From: SAR324 cluster bacterium
GTDB taxonomy: Bacteria > SAR324 > XYD2-FULL-50-16
DNA: 64,000 bases
Direction of reading: 5' to 3'
Assembly: GCA_028282885.1 (NCBI GenBank)
Contig: JANQGX010000023.1
Span: 1 to 64,000 of the forward strand
The notes under the pieces were generated by a model that worked only from the letters and a program-made list of their open reading frames with translations, did no database searches and had not been told where the DNA came from. The number at the start of each line of letters is the position of its first letter. The stretch's first letter is position 1. Below, piece by piece: positions 59,060 to 64,000 of the stretch. The position numbers were made by a program, and so were the translations under genes.

Positions 59060-59321
59060 CTCGACCTTCCCTTTTGAAATTGATTTCCAGTCCACATTGA
59101 ATTAGCAATTCAAGAAAAAATATGAAATTTTCCCCAAAGAAATCCCCTGACAGAATAGCCCTTCGGCGTGCCGATCTGGCAGCAATTGAAGCGTTTGGTT
59201 TTACTGCCTCATAGACCTGATTCACGATCTCCGAATCAGTTTGAACCTTGATCTTGTGGTTTTCCGGCTGTGACTCTTCAACAGCTTGGATGATGTGTTT
59301 AATGATTTTACCTCGATTCAT
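59040..59321 (-). CDS. Small basic protein of the same cassette
   Basis: 93 residues. GKIIKHIIQAVEESQPENHKIKVQTDSEIVNQVYEAVKPNASIAARSARRRAIL: helical and basic. Its start overlaps the stop of the AcrVA2-like gene, so it is translationally coupled. An anti-CRISPR-associated regulator was considered but no HTH pattern is clear. Confidence 0.55.
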   Translation of the reverse strand: MNRGKIIKHIIQAVEESQPENHKIKVQTDSEIVNQVYEAVKPNASIAARSARRRAILSGDFFGENFIFFLELLIQCGLEINFKREGRDESKKN

Positions 59322-60322
59322 TTTTTAACCTTGTGCAATGTAGGGGAAACTCCCGCTTTTTCGGCGTTTACAAGTGTCATATTGATCCACTTAACTTCAG
59401 GTTTTGCCCTGCCTTTTCCGGTCCAGTAGGTATGCCAGTGGGCTTTCCTGGTATGGGGAATGACGGACTTTCCGGTTTTGGTTGATGCCCCTGAACTGCT
59501 TTCTGAAAAGTTTCTTGCTGCCCTCAGTGTCGCTCCTGTTCTCAATCCGACGTCCCAATCGGCTGGTTTGTTTGCAGGGAAGAACTTCAACCCCTTTTTA
59601 ATTTTCTTGGGCTTCGCTCTATTGGGTTTTAACCTGCCGTCTTTGCTGACCAATTCGGCATTTGTGCTACAGATATAAAGAACCAGCGAAACAAGTGGTG
59701 AAATTTCTTCAGCTTGGAATTGAGCCGTTTCTTTATTAAAGAACAACTCAACCCCGGAAGCCCGCCTTATGGAATCGGCACTAAACTTCTGAGCCTTTTC
59801 AATTGATTTTAAAATCCCCTCTTGGTCAAGGTGAATGGGTACTGGATGCGGGGAGTCATCGAAGTCAAGGAGCAGGCGAAGTTCTACATGGCGATCATTC
59901 ACATCATCTTCAAGATGCACGAAAAACCCATGTAGATCTTTTCCCATTGTCTGTTTGCCAGGAGTCTCAATATACATGCAGTATTCCGGGAGCCTGAAAA
60001 ACAGATCAATCGGCAAATCATGATTCAGGGGCGTGCCCCAAAGCGCTTCAAAAAGATCCGGATCAAACCGGTAAATTCCTTGCGATAATCTCCATGCTGC
60101 CATTGCACCAATAATTGACACATCCCGAACCATATCTGGAGGCAAGACAGTCTTTTTTATACTTGTCGAAACAATAGAATAAGGAGCCGCTAAGGGGAGA
60201 AAACACCAACTCTCCCATTCCGCCAGACCCTTCCCTTTTTCGTTGAGAAAAAGTTGAGTCTGTTTCCATACTTGCGGGTATAACCTGGAAATTTCATTTA
60301 GAATCCCTACTGGCCTGATCAT
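59318..60322 (-). CDS. AcrVA2-like protein (candidate anti-CRISPR against Cas12a)
   Basis: 334 residues from ATG 60322 (a TTG five codons earlier is possible). Compared with AcrVA2 as I remember it, several blocks correspond in order: GAMAAWRLSQGIYRFDPDL (near residue 80), a LPEYCMYIET strand (near 115), a KPADWDVGLRTGATLR block (near 258) and the C-terminal PHTRKAHWHTYWTGKGR with KPEVKWINMTLVN. AcrVA2 of Moraxella reduces Cas12a by acting on its mRNA during translation; distant homologues occur on phages and plasmids. The length (322 in AcrVA2) agrees. A search is needed for proof. Confidence 0.7.
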   Translation of the reverse strand: MIRPVGILNEISRLYPQVWKQTQLFLNEKGKGLAEWESWCFLPLAAPYSIVSTSIKKTVLPPDMVRDVSIIGAMAAWRLSQGIYRFDPDLFEALWGTPLNHDLPIDLFFRLPEYCMYIETPGKQTMGKDLHGFFVHLEDDVNDRHVELRLLLDFDDSPHPVPIHLDQEGILKSIEKAQKFSADSIRRASGVELFFNKETAQFQAEEISPLVSLVLYICSTNAELVSKDGRLKPNRAKPKKIKKGLKFFPANKPADWDVGLRTGATLRAARNFSESSSGASTKTGKSVIPHTRKAHWHTYWTGKGRAKPEVKWINMTLVNAEKAGVSPTLHKVKK

Positions 60323-60584
60323 TATGCATATCCTCAATCTGACTTTGGAAAGTTTTTAGTTTTTCAAGAGCTCTTTTGCTTGTTTCCAGAGCGCAAACTC
60401 TTCCATCAAAATTGCTGATTACCAAATCCCCGTCGTCTGCCATTATAAGAACACATCCCGGCAAGTCCGGGGTTGTGATTTCAAAATCACCGGACTTCAT
60501 TTCCGCGATCTTGGCATTTTCCAAGTATCCACCGGCAGTTTTCCCTTGGTAAGTTTTTTGTGTTGGTATTCTGTATAGATCCAT
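60294..60584 (-). CDS. Hypothetical protein upstream of the AcrVA2-like gene
   Basis: 96 residues, start ATG 60584. MDLYRIPTQKTYQGKTAGGYLENAKIAEMKSGDFEITTPDLPGCVLIMADDGDLVISNFDGRVCALETSKRALEKLKTF: beta-rich then helical. Overlaps the start of the AcrVA2-like gene by 29 bases, implying coupling. Not recognised. Confidence 0.6.
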   Translation of the reverse strand: MDLYRIPTQKTYQGKTAGGYLENAKIAEMKSGDFEITTPDLPGCVLIMADDGDLVISNFDGRVCALETSKRALEKLKTFQSQIEDMHNDQASRDSK

Positions 60585-60598
60585 ATTAACCTCGCGAC

Positions 60599-60910
60599 TT
60601 ATCGATTATAATAAGCAACTTCCCCGCCGGCACCGATTCTTTCCATATCCTCACGAGACAGCCCAATGAAATATTGCTGTTGTGCTGTTGCTCCTATCCC
60701 CGGTAGGCCTTTGTCGTGCTGGTAAAAATACCTCACAATCTGATTCCTCACCGGTTCAGTGATGGCGTCAGCGCTGTCATTGCTAATATGCAGGTAGCCG
60801 TCTTTACAGTCCCGGTTGTCTTCTAAGCATTCCCAGCCATTCTCGGTGAATTTCACCCGACAGCACCCACCAAATTGACTGCATGCTTCCAGAACAGTAG
60901 ATTTTTGCAT
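60599..60910 (-). CDS. First gene of the minus-strand cassette, Cys-rich start
   Basis: 103 residues, AAGGAGAG before ATG 60910. N-terminal cysteines CSQFGGCCRVKF...CLEDNRDCKDG could bind a metal; the rest is helical (RNQIVRYFYQHDKGLPGIG). It is the leading gene behind the promoter at 60948-60977. Function unknown. Confidence 0.6.
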   Translation of the reverse strand: MQKSTVLEACSQFGGCCRVKFTENGWECLEDNRDCKDGYLHISNDSADAITEPVRNQIVRYFYQHDKGLPGIGATAQQQYFIGLSREDMERIGAGGEVAYYNR

Positions 60911-60947
60911 TTGGACTCTCCTTGTAGATTTTGATTTGCGTTAAAAG

Positions 60948-60977
60948 AATATTCTCAAATTAAAACATTATTGTCAA
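60948..60977 (-). promoter_or_regulatory. Promoter of the minus-strand anti-defence candidate cassette
   Basis: On the minus strand a perfect TTGACA (60977-60972), then 18 bases, then AATATT (60953-60948). It drives 60910 towards 58370. A host-like sigma-70 promoter on a moron cassette fits expression in the lysogen or early after entry. Confidence 0.65.
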
Positions 60978-61065
60978 GAATAAAATAATTGATGTAAAAT
61001 ATCAAGAAACAGAATGGATATTTTTCCCTTGCAACAAACTCACGCCGTTGATACCTCAGACTTAA

Positions 61066-61077
61066 ATAACCGGTTAT
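61066..61077. promoter_or_regulatory. Palindrome ATAACCGGTTAT directly before the portal start
   Basis: A perfect 12-bp palindrome ends three bases before ATG 61081, in the position of a Shine-Dalgarno, which is absent. The same arrangement (palindrome instead of ribosome site) occurs at 31751 and 40160 with a different palindrome. Confidence 0.45.
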
Positions 61078-61080
61078 CAA

Positions 61081-62700
61081 ATGGCTAAAGAAAAAAAGAA
61101 AAAGTGGAAGGGACTAAAAGCAGTCGGCAACCTGCTTTGGAATGGTGACTATGAAAGCCCAACTAAAACTGAATATGTCAACTCTCCTTCTGATGTCCAG
61201 CATTCCGAAGTTCATTCGACTAATACAGCAATAGACAAGACCACAGGTAGAATTAAAAAGGTCACAGACTATGCTGTCTGGCTTGCCTCCCTCCCTGATA
61301 AAATGTCTACGGATCGGCTCACTCAATATGATTATATCGAAGAGCTGATTGAAGCAGATGATTACAATAAGTGCCTTGAGTATATCCATATAAGATCCTG
61401 CTCTAAATCTCTCGACACCGGTCTTATAATTCATATCGACCCTGACAACGGAGCTGATCATAACAATGAGCATTACCTCGAAGCAAAGCGCTTAGTAGCG
61501 GCGCTGGAGCTTGATAAATTCATCGGCGATTGGATGTTTAAAGCTTCTGCTTTCGGAATAAAAGCTCTTCTTCCGCTTAAAAAATCGGGTTTCGGCATTC
61601 TCGGTCTACTCGATGACGAAAGGCTGCATCCTAAGTATATTCAGGGCTACAAGTGGTTTGATCCAAAACGGAATGGATATCGTTACGGTTATGTTTTTCC
61701 CCGCTACCAGAAACAGGAGGGTGGTAAGGGCATGAAGCTTTTTGGAGAAGATGATGTCGTTATTTTCAAGCGGAAAAAATCGAACAAGAAAACCGGTGAG
61801 GTTCAACAGCCCATCCTTGGTTCCACGGATAACTACAGAGAAACCTTTAACCTCTGGGATCCCAATACCTGGATTGGCAAATTTCCACTTACTGATTACG
61901 GTCATTCCATTCTTTTGCCAGCTTATGAAGCTTTTGTTGCACTCGCGAAAATCCGGTTTGCCGTTGAAAAAGCAAGGCTGAGATCAGCGGAATCGTTCGC
62001 CCTGGTTCATGTCCCGACTGATGGCCTTCCCCCGGAAAAAGCACAGGAGCATTCAGACGGATACGGGAGAATAATCAACCAAATTTACAATAAGGGACTT
62101 GCAGCAGCCAAGACCCTGATGCACGTTATAACCATTCCCTTCAACGCCATCAAACAGAAAATTGAGGTCATTTTAAGTCAACAAGATCCCAATATCAACG
62201 GACTTGCTGACCTTGAAAGAGCCGAATCCCGTTTTGCATCTGCCATGGGTCTTGATGCCAGTGTTGTCAACGGAACTGCCGGGGAACAAGGTGGGCTTGG
62301 CGGGGCTGGCCTGATGGATGCCACTACCGCTGAATCTGCTCAAATGGCGAAAGACTCTAACGCCTGCGGAGTGGCGGGAGTTGAAGAAATCCTTCGAATT
62401 CACTTCCTTGCAAAAGACGGAATAGTCTTCAACCATGACAACAAGCCCTACAAGGTCCGGATTCACACGGGAGACACTAGGGCGGAAAGGGAACGATTGC
62501 AGCTAGAAGATACAAGGCATATGCAAGTTGATAGAATCGCTCAAAGAGGCGTTTTGCTGAAAGACTTTATTCCAGGCTTGGACTTGAGAAAAATGATGAT
62601 TGAAGCCGAGAAGAGATACCTACACGCCGAAGAGGACGAGCTGAACGAAATCTATAAGGAAGCACCCAAACCACAACAACCAACCGAAGAAGCAGCATAA
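61081..62700 (+). CDS. Portal protein
   Basis: 539 residues. YIEELIEADDYNKCLEYIHIRSCSKSLDTGLIIHIDP, AALELDKFIGDWMFKASAFGIKALLPLKKSG, GYVFPRYQKQEGG, VVIFKRKKSN, then LPAYEAFVALAKIRFAVEKARLRSAESFALVHVPTDGLPPEKA and INGLADLERAESRFASAMGLDASVVNGTAGEQGGLGGAGLMDATTAESAQMAKDSNACGV follow the helix-crown order of myovirus portals. Forms the dodecameric DNA channel for the terminase at 14213. The stop overlaps the protease start (TAATG). The acidic end (AEEDELNEIYKE) is usual. Confidence 0.8.
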   Translation: MAKEKKKKWKGLKAVGNLLWNGDYESPTKTEYVNSPSDVQHSEVHSTNTAIDKTTGRIKKVTDYAVWLASLPDKMSTDRLTQYDYIEELIEADDYNKCLEYIHIRSCSKSLDTGLIIHIDPDNGADHNNEHYLEAKRLVAALELDKFIGDWMFKASAFGIKALLPLKKSGFGILGLLDDERLHPKYIQGYKWFDPKRNGYRYGYVFPRYQKQEGGKGMKLFGEDDVVIFKRKKSNKKTGEVQQPILGSTDNYRETFNLWDPNTWIGKFPLTDYGHSILLPAYEAFVALAKIRFAVEKARLRSAESFALVHVPTDGLPPEKAQEHSDGYGRIINQIYNKGLAAAKTLMHVITIPFNAIKQKIEVILSQQDPNINGLADLERAESRFASAMGLDASVVNGTAGEQGGLGGAGLMDATTAESAQMAKDSNACGVAGVEEILRIHFLAKDGIVFNHDNKPYKVRIHTGDTRAERERLQLEDTRHMQVDRIAQRGVLLKDFIPGLDLRKMMIEAEKRYLHAEEDELNEIYKEAPKPQQPTEEAA

Positions 62701-63800
62701 TGGAACCAAAAGTATTAGGATCAACAGGAAGAATCCGTTTTGATGTTACGAAAGAACATAGAATCGGCGGAAACGGTGCTAGCTACGTGCTAAAAAACTA
62801 TACTAATGCTGTCGAAGACCCTTTATTTCAACAGTCTATTGAGATGGGCAACGCCTACGGATATCATGGACACCCACGAAGACAAGTCTTGGAGGGAGGA
62901 AAGCTCGTTTGGAAACATGTCTTATTTCCCCACGAAAGTGAAGCTATCCCGGCGACTGTTTGCCGCTATGCTGCCATGGACGGTAAATACTGTATTCATG
63001 AAGAAGAGTTCTTGGATACCAGCAAAGGGAACGATGTTTGGGGGCTCTGGAAAGGCAAGACTGGCGGTTTTTCTTCCCGCGCTTCCACAATCGGCGGTTA
63101 CGGCGGGAAATTCTACCCGACCAAACTTGCACGAATGGCGGGGTTTGATTTCGTTCATGACAGATCATACAGGTACAACAGCTTTGAGGGTATTATTGCC
63201 ACTGAATCAGCGATGCCTGAATTGACCGTTGAATACCTTCAGGAAATCGGGATCGACGAGAAAAAGGCACATTTCATTTGCAATGGTGGGGTCTGTCCGA
63301 ATCCGAAAGACATAGCAATCGAACAGGCTATATTCTGGCAGGTTATGGAAAACGAACTGGCTCTCGAAGAAGCTCACAAGCGGGAAATCCGGGAAGCATA
63401 CAAAAGAGGTTTTGAAGAAAATCTCGATGGTGAAAAAGCTAATTTTCGACAAGAAATTGAACAGTTTCAGAATGATTTTGAAAAAAACCGGAATTCCGAA
63501 CTTGAAGAGGCCAAGCAAATCGCTATTGAATGTGTCAAAAAAATGCCGCGCAAGCCTTATTTGCCAGATGATTTTTACAAAAAAATAGCCCCTGCGTTGA
63601 TTCAAAACGGAACGGATCAAATCGCTATTGAAAGTGCATTTCTGAATCTGATCGCTCCGTTCACCGGGTATAAGCCTGAAGACTTTGAAGAGCCGGAAGA
63701 GGAGTTTATCTCGGTTGGAGCCACAGAAGAAGGACAACCAGGATCAGCCCCCGCCTTTGCAAGTCCGGAAGATAGAAGATATTACCGTGTAGATCCTTAG
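62700..63800 (+). CDS. Prohead protease fused to a scaffold-like, self-cleavable C-terminal region
   Basis: 366 residues. His58 in GYHGHPR and Ser125/126 in GGFSSRASTIGG fit the catalytic His and Ser of the T4 gp21-type prohead protease family (herpes assemblin fold); RYAAMDGKYCIHEEEF and DFVHDRSYRYNSFEG are strands around them. A-x-E sites sit after the catalytic domain: ATE 167-169, AIE 206-208, ALE 221-223, AIE 275-277, AIE 309-311, ATE 341-343. The 215-285 part is coiled coil (EEAHKREIREAYKRGFEEN), scaffold-like. Inference: it matures the head proteins and itself at A-x-E. Confidence 0.82.
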   Translation: MEPKVLGSTGRIRFDVTKEHRIGGNGASYVLKNYTNAVEDPLFQQSIEMGNAYGYHGHPRRQVLEGGKLVWKHVLFPHESEAIPATVCRYAAMDGKYCIHEEEFLDTSKGNDVWGLWKGKTGGFSSRASTIGGYGGKFYPTKLARMAGFDFVHDRSYRYNSFEGIIATESAMPELTVEYLQEIGIDEKKAHFICNGGVCPNPKDIAIEQAIFWQVMENELALEEAHKREIREAYKRGFEENLDGEKANFRQEIEQFQNDFEKNRNSELEEAKQIAIECVKKMPRKPYLPDDFYKKIAPALIQNGTDQIAIESAFLNLIAPFTGYKPEDFEEPEEEFISVGATEEGQPGSAPAFASPEDRRYYRVDP

Positions 63801-63805
63801 TGTGC

Positions 63806-63866
63806 AAAATCCCCAATAGTTTCAGTGATAATAAAACTCACTGTACAGTCACTTTCCGGGGATTTT
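63806..63866. terminator. Inverted repeat around palindrome copy 5, possible bidirectional terminator
   Basis: AAAATCCCC (63806-63814) is inverted as GGGGATTTT (63858-63866), 43 bases apart and flanking ACTGTACAGT. It lies just after the protease stop and overlaps the 3' end of a minus-strand gene, so a shared terminator or a composite binding site are both possible. Confidence 0.4.
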
Positions 63867-64000
63867 CTTCTGCCAGTCTCACCAACTTATCCGCTACCCA
63901 AGACATTTCTTCCTTGAGCATTCCGTAGATCCGCGATGCTGAATAAGGCTTTCCCATTTTTTGATGATTGGGAAACAATCCCTCGTCTCTTGCTGCATTT
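63838..64000 (-). CDS. 3' part of a minus-strand gene cut by the window end
   Basis: At least 53 residues in frame, ending ...MLKEEMSWVADKLVRLAEENPRKVTVQ and a TGA that overlaps palindrome copy 5. The start lies beyond 64000. The open frame has normal composition (LFPNHQKMGKPYSASRIYGMLKEE); product not recognised. It could be a third minus-strand accessory gene in the structural block. Confidence 0.5.
   Translation of the reverse strand, partial: NAARDEGLFPNHQKMGKPYSASRIYGMLKEEMSWVADKLVRLAEENPRKVTVQ
63840..63849. promoter_or_regulatory. Dispersed palindrome ACTGTACAGT, copy 5
   Basis: Within CTCACTGTACAGTCAC, 39 bases after the stop at 63800. Here it overlaps the stop codon of the minus-strand gene (63838-63840), encoding its final Thr-Val-Gln. 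Confidence 0.7.

Noticed and set aside
5439..63849. ACTGTACAGT copies as LexA boxes
   Set aside because: The E. coli LexA box has an 8-bp spacer between CTGT and ACAG; here the halves are directly joined and lie after genes rather than at SOS-type promoters.
1..64000. CRISPR arrays
   Set aside because: No regularly spaced direct repeats of 25-40 bases were seen in either orientation.

Overview
The window looks like the left part of a large temperate contractile-tailed (myovirus-type) prophage in a Gram-negative bacterium of moderately low GC. The evidence is a two-subunit terminase, a portal, a prohead protease, a T4/P2-type baseplate set (gpD-like hub, gpV/gp5-like spike, gp25-like, gp6/gpJ-like and gpI-like proteins, collar-type tail fibre), a lysis cassette, an Ant-type antirepressor, an integrase and a tRNA cluster. 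A lipobox lipoprotein and several Sec signal peptides fit a Gram-negative host. No gene fixes the genus. Major capsid, tail sheath, tail tube and tape-measure genes are not visible, so the element continues past base 64000.

Layout. 1-99: right end of an IS21-family insertion sequence. 368-3612: a palindromic operator, a two-gene regulator operon ending in an HTH/ImmA-IrrE metalloprotease, and a tyrosine recombinase. 3897-4398: tRNA-Leu(TAA) and tRNA-Cys(GCA) on the minus strand and tRNA-Leu(GAG) on the plus strand, probably a chromosomal remnant used as attachment site(s). 4585-12685: small hypothetical phage genes, then accessory genes (membrane protein, DUF2971-like protein, tandem-HTH protein, truncated caspase-like gene). 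13210-16515: terminase. 16576-19198: pentapeptide-TIR effector with a membrane neighbour. 19310-27037: small genes including a DUF4326 protein, an HNH nuclease, and a SRAP plus DNA glycosylase pair. 27121-48289: virion and baseplate genes, interrupted at 33444-36350 by a minus-strand cassette (antirepressor with a structured C4-RNA-like leader, a hypothetical gene and a secreted protein). 48329-49655: lysis. 49664-58333: large 'polyvalent' proteins. 58370-60910: minus-strand cassette with an AcrVA2-like anti-CRISPR candidate. 61081-63800: portal and prohead protease/scaffold.

The most striking signal is a recurrent A-x-E tripeptide (ATE, ALE, AIE or AVE, usually followed by S or G) in four of the proteins between 50253 and 63800. 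It matches the cleavage specificity known for T4- and phiKZ-type prohead proteases. It lies between domains of a 1401-residue protein, after a 66-residue acidic N-terminus of a 785-residue protein, ten times in an acidic 499-residue protein, and six times in the protease itself. My inference is that these are head-packaged, protease-processed polyproteins carrying nuclease-like, HD-like and LPD29-like domains for delivery with the DNA.

Other notable items are five dispersed copies of an ACTGTACAGT palindrome just after stop codons (stoperator-like), a C4-type antisense RNA candidate in front of the antirepressor operon, a 17-bp perfect inverted repeat with a 71-nt loop at 22885-22989, and accessory defence genes on both sides of the terminase.
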